NCBI RefSeq assembly: GCF_005503145.1
Contig: NZ_SCNV01000031.1
Span: 1-64,000 of the forward strand
Reading direction: 5' to 3'
From: Burkholderia sp. 4M9327F10
GTDB lineage: Bacteria; Pseudomonadota; Gammaproteobacteria; Burkholderiales; Burkholderiaceae
DNA length: 64,000 nt
Shown here: positions 43,415 to 52,212 of the stretch, in pieces
Layout of the letters: the number at the start of each line of letters is the position of its first letter
How positions within the stretch are numbered: the first letter of the stretch is position 1
Made by a program: the position numbers and the translations under genes
The notes under the pieces: model-generated
What the model was told of the DNA's origin: nothing
The model's input: the letters and a program-made list of their open reading frames with translations, nothing else
The model's database searches: none

Positions 43415-44062
43415 TCAGGCCGCGCAGGCGATATGCCGGCGTGGCAGTTCGAGCCGCTGCGACCAGCTGGCGAGACTGCGCGCGGCCACGGCGGGTTTGG
43501 AGAGAATGGCGCTGTCGTAGCGTTTGCCGTCAAAGCGCTGGAAGTCGACGATGCGAAAGCCGTGGCCGCGATAGAAGGCAATCAGATGCGCGGCGGGCTG
43601 CGGAGTATCGAGGGCAAGTTCCGCATAGCCGCGCGTGGCGGCCCAATGGTCCGCGAAGGCGAGCAGCAGCGTGCCGATGCCGCGCGCCTGCCAGGCCGGC
43701 TCGACGCCGAACTGACGCAGGCTCGCGACCTCGCCATGGCGGTACAGTTCGCAGGGCGAGTCGCGATCCGGCGCATAGAGCGTCATGGTGCCGACCATGC
43801 GGCCGTCGCACACCGCTATATAGCAATCGCCGCTCATGGCCCGCGAACGGGTAATGGCGGCGCTCTGATCGACGCAGGTGCAGTTCAGACCCATTGCGCC
43901 CAGCCGCTCGAACGCACGGTGCAACATGGTTGTGAGCGCATCGAACGAATCGCGCGCCGGATCGAAGCGCCGCAGTTCGATGCGGCCGAGGCCGTGCCGC
44001 ACGTAGTCGATCCGGACAGGCTGTTGCTGGGCTGCGCGTCGATTCACCATGGCCATCCACAT
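43415..44062 (-). CDS. GNAT-family N-acetyltransferase
   Basis: A protein of up to 215 residues with the GNAT fold. The acetyl-CoA-binding region appears as FGVEPAWQARGIGTLLLAFA (the R/Q-x-x-G-x-G/A motif, RGIGTL), preceded by GRMVGTMTLYAP and followed by LALDTPQPAAHLIAFYRGHG. The acceptor substrate cannot be deduced. Three in-frame ATGs (44062, 44056, 44050) are possible starts; the first is given. The 100 bp before the next gene contain no further frame. Confidence 0.88.
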   Translation of the reverse strand: MWMAMVNRRAAQQQPVRIDYVRHGLGRIELRRFDPARDSFDALTTMLHRAFERLGAMGLNCTCVDQSAAITRSRAMSGDCYIAVCDGRMVGTMTLYAPDRDSPCELYRHGEVASLRQFGVEPAWQARGIGTLLLAFADHWAATRGYAELALDTPQPAAHLIAFYRGHGFRIVDFQRFDGKRYDSAILSKPAVAARSLASWSQRLELPRRHIACAA

Positions 44063-44156
44063 TCATCAGGTTAGTTGAAGTGTAGGTTTGGCCGGGGAGC
44101 GCCCGCAAGAAAAAATCTCGTAAAAACTGCGTGGCACGCGCCGAGCGCGTTGAGCC

Positions 44157-45041
44157 TCAAGCCAGTTGCGGCACGGTCTCGCCGAGCTGCAACTCCTCGC
44201 ACAGGAACGTTTGCAAGGCTTGCACGGCGGTGGCCTGGTTACTGGCGACGCTGCGCGCGAACAAGCCGAAGTCCGCGGTGGGCGGCTCGGGCAAGCCATC
44301 GTTTGCGCCCAGCACGCGCATCGCGTCAGGACGGATATTGCCTTCGAGCAGCACGGCCACACCCAGCCCCGCCTCCACCGCCGACTGTACGGCCGGCAAG
44401 CTGGTGCTGGTGCATACGACGCGCCACGCAAAACCGGCACGCCTGAGCAAGGTCAGGACCTGCTGTTGCCACAGGCAACCGGCGCCGAACGCGACAATCG
44501 CCAGAGGTTCGTCGGGCGAGCGGCTAAAGCCACGCGCCCCGACCCAGAAAAGCGGCTGGGTCCATGCAAAGAGCGGGGTGGCTTCGATCAACGCCGGATC
44601 GCCCACGACCACATCGAGACTGCCCTCGCCGAGCCGCTGCGACAAGGCCTCGCTGCCATCGACGACAATCTCCAGCGCCACTTGCGGATACGCCGACGAG
44701 AAGCGCCGCAATGCATGCGGCAAACGCCCCACCGCAATATCTTCGAGCAGGCCAAGACGGACGGTGCCCGCCACCTGCTCCGCGCTCAGCGCCCGGCGCG
44801 CATCGGCTCCCGCACCGAGGATCGTGTGGGCATACGGCAGCAGCCGGTGGCCCGCATCGGTCAGACGCACGCCGCGCGGCGAGCGCTCCAGCAGGCGTTG
44901 CCCGACCTCTTCCTCAAGCCGTCGCAACTGCATGCTGACGGCCGCCTGGGTGCGTGCGAGCCGCATGGCCGCGGCACTGACGGCGCCGGTCTCCACGACC
45001 GTGACGAAGGCGCGCAGCAAGCTGCTATCGAGATCACGCAT
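44157..45041 (-). CDS. LysR-family transcriptional regulator
   Basis: A 294-residue LysR regulator starting MRDLDSSLLRAFVTVVETGA with the helix-turn-helix AAAMRLARTQAAVSMQLRRL and an effector domain including VDGSEALSQRLGEGSLDVVV. It is divergent from the EamA/RhtA-like exporter at 45136 with a gap of about 95 bp. It probably controls that exporter gene. The start at 45041 gives the standard N-terminus; an in-frame ATG at 45065 adds a short leader. Confidence 0.93.
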   Translation of the reverse strand: MRDLDSSLLRAFVTVVETGAVSAAAMRLARTQAAVSMQLRRLEEEVGQRLLERSPRGVRLTDAGHRLLPYAHTILGAGADARRALSAEQVAGTVRLGLLEDIAVGRLPHALRRFSSAYPQVALEIVVDGSEALSQRLGEGSLDVVVGDPALIEATPLFAWTQPLFWVGARGFSRSPDEPLAIVAFGAGCLWQQQVLTLLRRAGFAWRVVCTSTSLPAVQSAVEAGLGVAVLLEGNIRPDAMRVLGANDGLPEPPTADFGLFARSVASNQATAVQALQTFLCEELQLGETVPQLA

Positions 45042-45135
45042 TATCAACGCCCTTGATGTCGGCATAAGAAATATCAGCTTATCTTAATGCCGCGAGCATG
45101 GTTATGATGGGCAGACTCCATTCGAAGAGACCGTC

Positions 45136-46119
45136 ATGCAGGACAACAACACGCTCGCCCCTGCTCGCGGGGTGCATGGCGCCGGGGGCGCCGGCGATAC
45201 GCATGACGCCGGGGGCGCCGGCGATACGCACGGCGCCGCGGCCGCAGCAGCCTCCCCGCCCGCTGCACACCCGGCCGGCGCGTCGCGGCGCGCAGCCGGC
45301 CTCGCGGCGTTGCTCGCCATGCTGTCGATGTCGAGCGTGCAGTTCGGCGCCGCCCTCTCCGCACCCGCCATGACGGCCTACGGCTCGTTCAGCACGACAT
45401 GGCTGCGCCTCTGCTGGGCCGCGGCCGTGCTGGCCCTGATCGTCCGCCCGCCCCTGCGCAGCTATGCGCGCTCGCGCTGGCTCGCCGCCGGCACGCTGGG
45501 CGTGGCGATGGCCGGCATGACCCTGTGCTTCTTCGCGGCGCTCCAGCGCATTCCGCTGGGTCTCGCGGTCGCCATCGATTTCCTCGGCCCGCTCACGGTC
45601 GCCACCTTCGGCGTGCGGCGTCTGCGTGCGCTCGTCTGGCCGGTCCTCGCCATCGCGGGAGTACTGTTGCTCGCGCACGATCGCGCCGGCTGGGTCGGCA
45701 ACCCGCCCGGCGTGGTGCTGGCGTTCGGCGCTGCGTTGGGATGGGGCAGCTATATCGTGCTGATGAAGAAGACCGGCGCGCTGTTTGCGGGTCTGGAGGG
45801 GCTATCGGTGTCGCTGCTCGCCGCCGCCGTGGTGGCGACACCGTTCGGTCTTGTCGAAAGCGGCGGCCACATCCCGCTTGCGCAACTCGGCGCCACCGCC
45901 GGCCTCGCGGTGCTGGTGCCGCTCCTGCCGTATGCGCTGGAGATGATCGCGCTGCGTCATATGCGCGCCTCGTCGTTCGGCATCCTGATGAGTATCGAAC
46001 CGGCAATCGGCGCGCTGGCCGGTTTCGTCGTGCTGCGTCAGCCGCTCACCGTGCCGCAGCTCGCCGGCATGCTGCTGGTCGTCAGCGCCAGTTTGGGGGT
46101 GGTGCTGGCGGCGCCTTGA
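45136..46119 (+). CDS. RhtA/EamA-type exporter (DMT superfamily)
   Basis: A 327-residue DMT-superfamily protein with about ten hydrophobic segments arranged as two EamA repeats, closest to the RhtA threonine/homoserine exporter group (AIDFLGPLTVATFGVRRLRA, LPYALEMIALRHMRASSFGI, LMSIEPAIGALAGFVVLRQP). The first ~45 residues are an Ala/Gly-rich extension that includes a 27-bp DNA duplication (45181-45230) giving a repeated GAGGAGDTH; typical RhtA proteins lack it. The 3' end overlaps the convergent dctA gene by 38 bp. It is divergent from its likely LysR regulator. Confidence 0.92.
   Translation: MQDNNTLAPARGVHGAGGAGDTHDAGGAGDTHGAAAAAASPPAAHPAGASRRAAGLAALLAMLSMSSVQFGAALSAPAMTAYGSFSTTWLRLCWAAAVLALIVRPPLRSYARSRWLAAGTLGVAMAGMTLCFFAALQRIPLGLAVAIDFLGPLTVATFGVRRLRALVWPVLAIAGVLLLAHDRAGWVGNPPGVVLAFGAALGWGSYIVLMKKTGALFAGLEGLSVSLLAAAVVATPFGLVESGGHIPLAQLGATAGLAVLVPLLPYALEMIALRHMRASSFGILMSIEPAIGALAGFVVLRQPLTVPQLAGMLLVVSASLGVVLAAP
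45181..45230. repeat. Direct repeat in the 5' end of the rhtA-like gene
   Basis: A 23-bp identical block (GCCGGGGGCGCCGGCGATAC plus GCA) occurs at 45181 and again at 45208, a period of 27 bp. It keeps the reading frame and encodes a repeated Gly/Ala-rich peptide. Confidence 0.9.
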
Positions 46120-47440
46120 AGGCCGCGTCGGCTACGGGCACGGTGGGTGCGGCCGCGGCATTCCCCGCCCCGGCGCGCAAGCGGCGCCCGCCCAGCGCGG
46201 CACGCAGGCGATCGCGATCCAGCTCCTTCTCCCAGGCCGCCACGACGATGGCCGCGACGCCATTGCCGATGATATTGGTCAAGGCCCGGCATTCCGACAT
46301 GAAGCGGTCGATGCCGAGGATCAGCACCATCGCCGTCACCGGAACCGTGGGCACGACCGAAAGACTTGCCGCCAGCGTGATAAAGCCCGCCCCCGTGACG
46401 CCCGTCGACCCCTTCGAGGTCAGCATCGTGACCGCGAGCAAGGTCGCCTCCTGGGTGACGCTCAGGTGGGTGTTGGTCGCCTGGGCGAGAAACAGCACGG
46501 CCAGCGTCATGTACAGATTGGTGCCGTCCAGATTGAACGAGTAGCCCGTGGGCACCACCAGCCCGACGATCGCACGCGGGCAGCCAAGACGCTCGAGCTT
46601 CTCCATCAGTTGCGGCAACGCCGCCTCCGAGGTCGACGTGCCGAGCACGATCAGCAGTTCGTCCTTGATAAAGCCAAGCAAGCGCCAGATGCTGAAACCG
46701 CACAGGCGGGCGATCACGCCGAGCACCACGGCCACAAACGCAAAGGCGCTCAGGTAAAACACGCCGATCAGCTTGAGCATGGGCAAGAGCGAGCCGATGC
46801 CGTAGCGGCCGATCGTGAACGCCATCGCGCCGAATGCGCCGAGTGGCGCGAGCCGCGTGATCAACTGGACGATACGAAAGAACGTCTTGGAGAGCGCCTC
46901 GATGAGCTCGGCAACCGGTTTGCCCGCATCGCCCAGCAGCGAGAGCGCCGCGCCGAACAGCATGGCGATCAGCAGCACCGGCAGGATATCGCCTTGCACG
47001 AAAGCACCGACGAAGGTCTCCGGAACAATGTGCAGCACGAAGCCCGCTACGCCCTCGCCGTGCGCCGCCTGGCTCACGTAGCCGGACACCGTGCTGCCGT
47101 CGAGCGTGGCGGGGTCGACGTTGAAGCCCTTGCCGGGGCCAAGCAGATGCGCCGCCAGCAGACCGACCAGGAGCGCGAGCGTCGACACCGCTTCGAAATA
47201 CAACAACGCCTTGCCGCCCACGCGGCCGACTTTTCTCATGTCGCGCATGCTGGCAATACCCGTGACCACGGTGCAGAAAATCACCGGGCCAATAATCATG
47301 CGGATCAACCTGATGAAGGTATCGCCGAGCGGCTTCATGGCGATAGCGCCGGCGGGTGCAAAATGACCGAGCAGGATGCCGGCTGCAATTGCCAGCAGAA
47401 CCTGCACATAAAGAATCCGGTAGAACGGTTTGCGCTGCAT
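46082..47440 (-). CDS. dctA: C4-dicarboxylate transporter DctA
   Basis: A 452-residue sodium/proton:dicarboxylate symporter of the DAACS family, importing succinate, malate or fumarate-like acids. The signature motifs SEAALPQLMEKLERLGCPRA, VPTGYSFNLDGTNLYMTLAV, and MLTSKGSTGVTGAGFITLAA are present. The ATG at 47440 has a strong AGGAGGAGAC leader. It lies 106 bp behind leuD on the same strand, so it may be the last gene of the hydrolase-leuC-leuD-dctA unit. Its C-terminal codons overlap the end of the convergent exporter gene by 38 bp. The Ala/Pro-rich tail is longer than usual. Confidence 0.95.
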   Translation of the reverse strand: MQRKPFYRILYVQVLLAIAAGILLGHFAPAGAIAMKPLGDTFIRLIRMIIGPVIFCTVVTGIASMRDMRKVGRVGGKALLYFEAVSTLALLVGLLAAHLLGPGKGFNVDPATLDGSTVSGYVSQAAHGEGVAGFVLHIVPETFVGAFVQGDILPVLLIAMLFGAALSLLGDAGKPVAELIEALSKTFFRIVQLITRLAPLGAFGAMAFTIGRYGIGSLLPMLKLIGVFYLSAFAFVAVVLGVIARLCGFSIWRLLGFIKDELLIVLGTSTSEAALPQLMEKLERLGCPRAIVGLVVPTGYSFNLDGTNLYMTLAVLFLAQATNTHLSVTQEATLLAVTMLTSKGSTGVTGAGFITLAASLSVVPTVPVTAMVLILGIDRFMSECRALTNIIGNGVAAIVVAAWEKELDRDRLRAALGGRRLRAGAGNAAAAPTVPVADAAFKAPPAPPPNWR

Positions 47441-47546
47441 GTCTCCTCCTTTTTTGGGCAAAGCGGTGCCCTGCTCCGCGGCGCCGTGTGAGAACGGTGC
47501 GGCGGGGCGGGTCGATATCCGGGGTGCTGTGGGCTGCGAGTGCGCG

Positions 47547-48167
47547 TTACATCACTGCGGCCCACGGCCTGCGAGTGAAATGCGCACGCTCGAACGCTTC
47601 GATCTCAGGCAGCGCGGCGAGCGTCAGGTCCACGGTGTCCATGCCGTCGATCACCATGCGTTTGTGGCGCGCACCGAGCGGGAACGAAAACACCTGCCCT
47701 GTGGGAGTAAATACCTTCTGCTGCCCGATATCGATTTGCAGTACGGCCGCCCCACCCTCAGGCGCCGCGCTCAAGGCCAGCAACTGGTTGACCTCGGCAC
47801 GCTCGAGCTGGACCAGCAGCAAGCGGTTGTTCATCGCGTTCGAGTAAAAAATCTCCGCAAAGCTCGGTGCGATCACGGCTGCAAAACCGTATTGCTGCAG
47901 CCCCCACACCGCATGCTCGCGGCTCGATCCGCAGCCGAAGTTGGCGCCGCCGATCAGGATGCGCACGCCGCGATAGCGCGCCTGGTTGAGCACGCAGTCC
48001 GCGCGCGGCACACCGCCGGCGTCGAAGCGCAGGTCGTACAGCAAACCGTCGCTCAGACCAGCCTTGTCGATAATGCGCAGGAACTGCTTGGGCATGATCT
48101 GGTCGGTGTCGAGATTGTCGAGCGGCAGCGGCGCGGCGCTGCCCTCGATAAAAGTGAGCTTAGTCAT
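47547..48167 (-). CDS. leuD: LeuD-like dehydratase small subunit
   Basis: A 206-residue small subunit of an isopropylmalate isomerase-type dehydratase. It contains LDTDQIMPKQFLR and IGGANFGCGSSREHAVWGLQ, the LeuD/AcnD swivel-domain signatures, and IFYSNAMNNRLL. The ATG at 48167 overlaps leuC by 8 bp, so the subunits are coupled. The symbol is by family only: Burkholderiales normally keep biosynthetic leuCDB elsewhere. The surroundings (dehalogenase-like hydrolase, DctA) suggest a catabolic hydro-lyase such as citraconate, maleate or methylmalate hydratase. Confidence 0.88.
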   Translation of the reverse strand: MTKLTFIEGSAAPLPLDNLDTDQIMPKQFLRIIDKAGLSDGLLYDLRFDAGGVPRADCVLNQARYRGVRILIGGANFGCGSSREHAVWGLQQYGFAAVIAPSFAEIFYSNAMNNRLLLVQLERAEVNQLLALSAAPEGGAAVLQIDIGQQKVFTPTGQVFSFPLGARHKRMVIDGMDTVDLTLAALPEIEAFERAHFTRRPWAAVM

Positions 48168-49578
48168 GGTGCGGCTCCAGAGTGCGGACATCGGTGATGC
48201 GGCCGGTCAATGCGGCAGCGGCGGCCATCGCGGGACTCATCAGGTGAGTGCGCCCGCCGCGCCCCTGGCGGCCCTCGAAATTGCGGTTGGTGGTCGAGGC
48301 GCAGCGCTCGCCGTCCGCGAGCACGTCGTCATTCATTGCGAGGCACATCGAGCAACCAGGCTCGCGCCACTCGAAACCCGCCTCGGTGAGAATGGCCGCC
48401 AGTCCCTCCGCTTCCGCCTGACGGCGCACGCTGCCCGAGCCGGGCACCACCATTGCCCGCACCTGGGGGGCAACGCGGCGTCCGCGGGCGAGCGCCGCGA
48501 CGATCCGCAAGTCTTCGATACGGCCATTGGTGCACGAGCCGATAAAGACCCGGCCGACCGGCGTGCCCGCAAGCGGGCGGTCGGACGCGAGGCCCATGTA
48601 GTCGAGCGCGCGGCGCAGCGCCGCGGCGGCCTCGGGAGTCGCCTGCGCTGCCTCGTCCGGGACGGCGGCGTCCACCGCGATAGCCTGGTCGGGACTCGTG
48701 CCCCACGTGACGAAGGGTGCAATCTCCCGCGCCTCGAAGCGGTATTCAGCGTCGAACGCAGCGTCCCGGTCGGACACCAGCTCACGCCAGTCGGCAAGTG
48801 CCGTGCCCCATGCCGCATCGTCGAGCGAACCGGCATGGCGGCGCACGTAGTCAAACGTAGTGGCATCCGGCGCAATCAAGGCGGCGCGGGCGCCGGCCTC
48901 GACCGTCATGTTGCAGATCGTCATGCGCGCTTCGGCCGAGAGCGTGGCAATCGTCGAACCGGAAAATTCCACCGCATAGCCGCGCGCGCCCTGCGCACCG
49001 ATACGGCTGATCACCCACAGGATCAGATCCTTCGACGCGGTGCCGAACGGCAAGTCCCCGTCAATCACAATGCGCATGGTCTTCGCGAGGCGGTAGACCA
49101 GCGTCTGCGTAGCGAGCACGTGCTCGACTTCCGAAGTGCCGATGCCGAATCCCAGCGCGCCAAGCGCACCGTAGGTGGTGGTATGGCTGTCGCCGCACAG
49201 CACCACCATGCCGGGGCGGATCAGCCCAAGCTCCGGCGCGACGATATGCTCGATGCCCTGCAGCGGATCGTTGGCCGCGAGCAGGCGGATACCGGCGCGC
49301 CGGCAATTTCGCGCGAGGTTGTCGGCCTGCAGCAGTGAAGCGGCATCGCGAATCACGCGCGGCGTCTCCGCGTGGGTCGGGATGATATGGCTCACCACCG
49401 CAAGCTGCTGGCGTGGCCGGCGCACAGGGCGCTGTTTCGCCTCCAGCGCGGCAAACGCCTGCGGACTGGTGTACTCGTTCATCAGATGCAGGTCGACATA
49501 GAGCAGCACGTTCTGTTCATCGATTGATGATACGGTGTGCGAATCAACCAGCTTCTGGTACAGCGTTCGGTTTGACAT
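48160..49578 (-). CDS. leuC: LeuC-like dehydratase large subunit (4Fe-4S)
   Basis: A 472-residue large subunit of the isopropylmalate dehydratase family. The catalytic and cluster motifs are clear: CGDSHTTTYGALGALGFGIG, the cysteine in VFIGSCTNGRIEDL, and the pair in EPGCSMCLAMN. The N-terminus MSNRTLYQKLVDSHTVSSID fits. It is translationally coupled to leuD and preceded by a fluoroacetate-dehalogenase-like gene 46 bp upstream. No leuA or leuB is present nearby, so it is probably a second, non-biosynthetic copy. Assigning its hydroxyacid needs comparison with the biosynthetic copy. Confidence 0.93.
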   Translation of the reverse strand: MSNRTLYQKLVDSHTVSSIDEQNVLLYVDLHLMNEYTSPQAFAALEAKQRPVRRPRQQLAVVSHIIPTHAETPRVIRDAASLLQADNLARNCRRAGIRLLAANDPLQGIEHIVAPELGLIRPGMVVLCGDSHTTTYGALGALGFGIGTSEVEHVLATQTLVYRLAKTMRIVIDGDLPFGTASKDLILWVISRIGAQGARGYAVEFSGSTIATLSAEARMTICNMTVEAGARAALIAPDATTFDYVRRHAGSLDDAAWGTALADWRELVSDRDAAFDAEYRFEAREIAPFVTWGTSPDQAIAVDAAVPDEAAQATPEAAAALRRALDYMGLASDRPLAGTPVGRVFIGSCTNGRIEDLRIVAALARGRRVAPQVRAMVVPGSGSVRRQAEAEGLAAILTEAGFEWREPGCSMCLAMNDDVLADGERCASTTNRNFEGRQGRGGRTHLMSPAMAAAAALTGRITDVRTLEPHHD

Positions 49579-49624
49579 GATGGACTACCCGGACAGAGAC
49601 GTGATCGAACGGTAAGCGCCGGGC

Positions 49625-50509
49625 CTAGCCGCGCAGAAACGGCAAGACCCGCGCGAGCAGCAGCTCCGGCGCTTCCTCAGCAATGTAATGACCGCATGGC
49701 AAGGCGCCGCCGCTCACGCCCGGCGCCCACGGGCGCCATTCGGCCAGCGCGTCGAAGCATTTTTCGATCACGCCGTCGGCGCCCCACAGCGCCAGCAGAT
49801 CGCAGGCCATCGTGCGGCCCGCAGCACGATCGGCGCGGTCGTGCTCGAGATCGATCGAGATGCTCGCGCGGTAGTCCTCGCAGATGCCGTGCGCAGTCGC
49901 CGGGTCGCTCAGGCAGCGCAGATACTCGGCGTAGGCCGCTTCTGTAAACGGCTTCAGGCCGGCGCTGCGTGCGCCGATGGTCTGCTTCAGATACAGATCC
50001 GGGTCGGTGCGAATCAGCGTCTCCGGAAACGGCGCGGGCCGCACCAGAAAGAACCAGTGCCAGTAGGCGCGCGCAAACTCGAACGAGGTGTGCTCGTACA
50101 TGGCGAGGGTCGGTGCGACGTCGAGCGTCACCAGACGTGTCACCGCGGCGGGATGGTCGAGCGCCATGCGGGCCGCTACCCGGGCGCCGCGGTCGTGCGC
50201 CAGCACCGCGAATTGCGCGAAGCCCAGCGAGCGCATCAACTCCACCTGGTCCTGCGCCATGCGGCGCTTCGAGTAGTTGCTGTGATCGGCGAGACCGGCC
50301 GGTTTGCCGCTGTCGCCATAGCCGCGCAGATCCGCCGCCACTACCGTGAAGTGTTCGGCCAGCGCCGGTGCAACCTTGTGCCAGATGGCGTGGGTCTGCG
50401 GGTGGCCGTGCAACAGCAGCAGGGCCGGCCCCGTGCCGCCACGCCGCGCGTGGATCCTGACACCGTCGCTTACGGTAACGGTGCTCACATCGGTGAAGTC
50501 TTCAAACAC
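49625..50509 (-). CDS. Haloacetate dehalogenase-like alpha/beta hydrolase
   Basis: A 294-residue alpha/beta hydrolase strongly reminiscent of fluoroacetate dehalogenase. The nucleophile and carboxylate-binding arginines lie in LAHDRGARVAAR (Asp106, Arg107, Arg110). The halide-pocket His-Trp follows in AYWHWFFLVRPAPFPE (His151, Trp152), the Tyr lies in CEDYRAS (Tyr213), and the general base in PCGHYIAEE (His274). All positions expected from the characterised enzyme are present. It starts the hydrolase-leuC-leuD-dctA run and is divergent from the LysR at 50601. Its natural substrate may not be a halogenated acid. Confidence 0.9.
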   Translation of the reverse strand: MFEDFTDVSTVTVSDGVRIHARRGGTGPALLLLHGHPQTHAIWHKVAPALAEHFTVVAADLRGYGDSGKPAGLADHSNYSKRRMAQDQVELMRSLGFAQFAVLAHDRGARVAARMALDHPAAVTRLVTLDVAPTLAMYEHTSFEFARAYWHWFFLVRPAPFPETLIRTDPDLYLKQTIGARSAGLKPFTEAAYAEYLRCLSDPATAHGICEDYRASISIDLEHDRADRAAGRTMACDLLALWGADGVIEKCFDALAEWRPWAPGVSGGALPCGHYIAEEAPELLLARVLPFLRG

Positions 50510-50539
50510 AGCAATCTCCCGTGGTTTGAGGTAAGTTTA

Positions 50540-50577
50540 ATTGCTGCCTGGTGCGATATGGTGTCGACTAAAGCAAT
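50540..50577. promoter_or_regulatory. Inverted arms in the hydrolase/LysR divergent promoter
   Basis: ATTGCT (50540-50545) and AGCAAT (50572-50577) form an interrupted inverted repeat within the 91-bp divergent region. This is a plausible recognition site for the LysR regulator at 50601, but unproven. Confidence 0.4.
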
Positions 50578-50600
50578 CTATCCTTAACTTTGAGGCAACA

Positions 50601-51497
50601 ATGGACAGTCTTTCCGATCTTGGTTTTTTCGCGCTGGTGGCGCGCCAGCAAAGCCTGACGGCCGCCGCCCGCGAACTCGGCGTTACCACGCCATCGGTCA
50701 GCAAGCGGCTCGCACAGATCGAGCGGCGCCTCGGCGTGCGGCTCCTGAACCGGACCACGCGGCGCGTGAGCCTGACCAGCGAGGGCGATCTGTACCTGGG
50801 AAACGGTTCGCGGATCCTCTCGGATCTCGCCGAGCTCGAACAGCTCGTCACCAGCAGCCGCGCCGAACCGGCCGGGCTGCTGCGCGTGAATGCGTCGTTC
50901 GGTTTTGGACGCGCACATATCGCCCCGGCAATCTCGGCCTTCGTTGCGCGCTATCCGGGTATGGAGATCCAGTTGCAGCTGACGGACCGCCCGGCCAGCC
51001 TGCAAGACCAGGGGTTCGACGTGGGCATCCGCTTTGGCGACGTGCCCGATGCACGCATCAACGCGCGGCTCCTGCTGAAGAACCGGCGTCTCGTGTGTGC
51101 GTCTCCTGCTTATCTGAAGCGGCGCCGCGTGCCGCTCACCCCGCACGATCTGACCCAGCACGACTGCCTCGTGTTGCGCGAGAACGAGTCCGCCTACGGC
51201 ACGTGGCATTTCTCGCGCGGCAAGAAGGACGAGACGGTGAAAGTGAACGGCCCGCTAAGCAGCAATGACGGCAACACGGTGCTCAACTGGGCGCTGGACG
51301 GGCGCGGCATCGTGGTGCGTTCGCAGTGGGAGATCGGTGAATATCTGAAGAGCGGCAAACTGGTGCCGCTGCTGGCGGACTGGGCGCTGCCGAATGCGGA
51401 CATCTATGCGGTGTATCTGGAGCGGCACCGGCTGTCGGCGAAACTGCGCACGTTTATCGAGTTCGTCGGCACACGGCTGCGGGCGGCCGGGCTTTGA
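50601..51497 (+). CDS. LysR-family transcriptional regulator (DmlR-like)
   Basis: A 298-residue LysR protein with N-terminus MDSLSDLGFFALVARQQSLT and the helix-turn-helix RELGVTTPSVSKRLAQIERR. The pattern RRLGVRLLNRTTRRVSLTSE is typical of the DmlR/PtxR-like group, which often controls malate or tartrate use. TGAGG is 5 bp upstream of the ATG at 50601. It is divergent from the hydrolase-leuC-leuD-dctA genes and is their likely regulator, which fits the dicarboxylate transporter in that unit. The inducer is not known. Confidence 0.93.
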   Translation: MDSLSDLGFFALVARQQSLTAAARELGVTTPSVSKRLAQIERRLGVRLLNRTTRRVSLTSEGDLYLGNGSRILSDLAELEQLVTSSRAEPAGLLRVNASFGFGRAHIAPAISAFVARYPGMEIQLQLTDRPASLQDQGFDVGIRFGDVPDARINARLLLKNRRLVCASPAYLKRRRVPLTPHDLTQHDCLVLRENESAYGTWHFSRGKKDETVKVNGPLSSNDGNTVLNWALDGRGIVVRSQWEIGEYLKSGKLVPLLADWALPNADIYAVYLERHRLSAKLRTFIEFVGTRLRAAGL

Positions 51498-51528
51498 GCG
51501 CAGCGCGCACGAAGCACTGACAGAACGT

Positions 51529-52212
51529 CTAGGCGTAATGCTCCGCCTCATACAGACGCTTGCCGGCCTCGTCTCTCGCGGCCAGGATAGGTGCGAACTC
51601 GATCGGCCAGTCGATGCCGATATCCGGATCGCTCCACAGAATGCTGCGTTCGTGTTCGGGATACCAGTAGTCGGTGACCCGGCACAGGCACTCGGCCGTC
51701 TCCGACATCACCACGAAGCCGTGCGCGAAACCCGGCGGCACCCACATTTGCCGGCGGTTGTCCGCGCTCAGATGCACGCCGATCCACTTGCCGAAGTTGT
51801 GCGAGCTCAGACGAATGTCCACGGCGACATCGAACACGTCGCCGGCCACCACCCGCACGAGCTTGCCCTGCGGATGTCTGATCTGATAGTGCAGGCCGCG
51901 CAACACGCCGCGCCGCGAGTGCGAATGATCGTCCTGCACGAACTCGACGCCTCTCGCGACATGGCGCGCAAAATCGTCGGCATTGAAGGTTTCGAAAGCG
52001 CTGCCCGATTCGTCGTAGAACAACGCCGATTCGACAATCTTCACTTCCGGGAGCGCCGTGCGTGTCACCTTCATGCTGATGCCGCCCGAGCCGTAAGCAG
52101 GCGGCGCCTTGCCACGGCGCGGACCCGCACTGCGGCTCGCAGTCCGTTCGCCCGCGCTTCTCGCGCCATGCGCCGCACCCTGCCGCATCGGTTGTGAATA
52201 GCGTGTGTTCAT
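51529..52212 (-). CDS. rfbC: dTDP-4-dehydrorhamnose 3,5-epimerase-like protein
   Basis: An RmlC/RfbC-family sugar epimerase of about 181 core residues. It contains LPEVKIVESALFYDESGSAF, HSRRGVLRGLHYQIRHPQGK (catalytic His region), and VPPGFAHGFVVMSETAECLC. Its ATG at 52212 overlaps the preceding glycosyltransferase stop by 4 bp (ATGA), giving a 46-residue low-complexity leader. The Met at 52074 (MKVTRTALPE) gives the usual family length and may be the real start. No rfbA, rfbB or rfbD is nearby, so it depends on them elsewhere or works on another dTDP-sugar. Confidence 0.92.
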   Translation of the reverse strand: MNTRYSQPMRQGAAHGARSAGERTASRSAGPRRGKAPPAYGSGGISMKVTRTALPEVKIVESALFYDESGSAFETFNADDFARHVARGVEFVQDDHSHSRRGVLRGLHYQIRHPQGKLVRVVAGDVFDVAVDIRLSSHNFGKWIGVHLSADNRRQMWVPPGFAHGFVVMSETAECLCRVTDYWYPEHERSILWSDPDIGIDWPIEFAPILAARDEAGKRLYEAEHYA

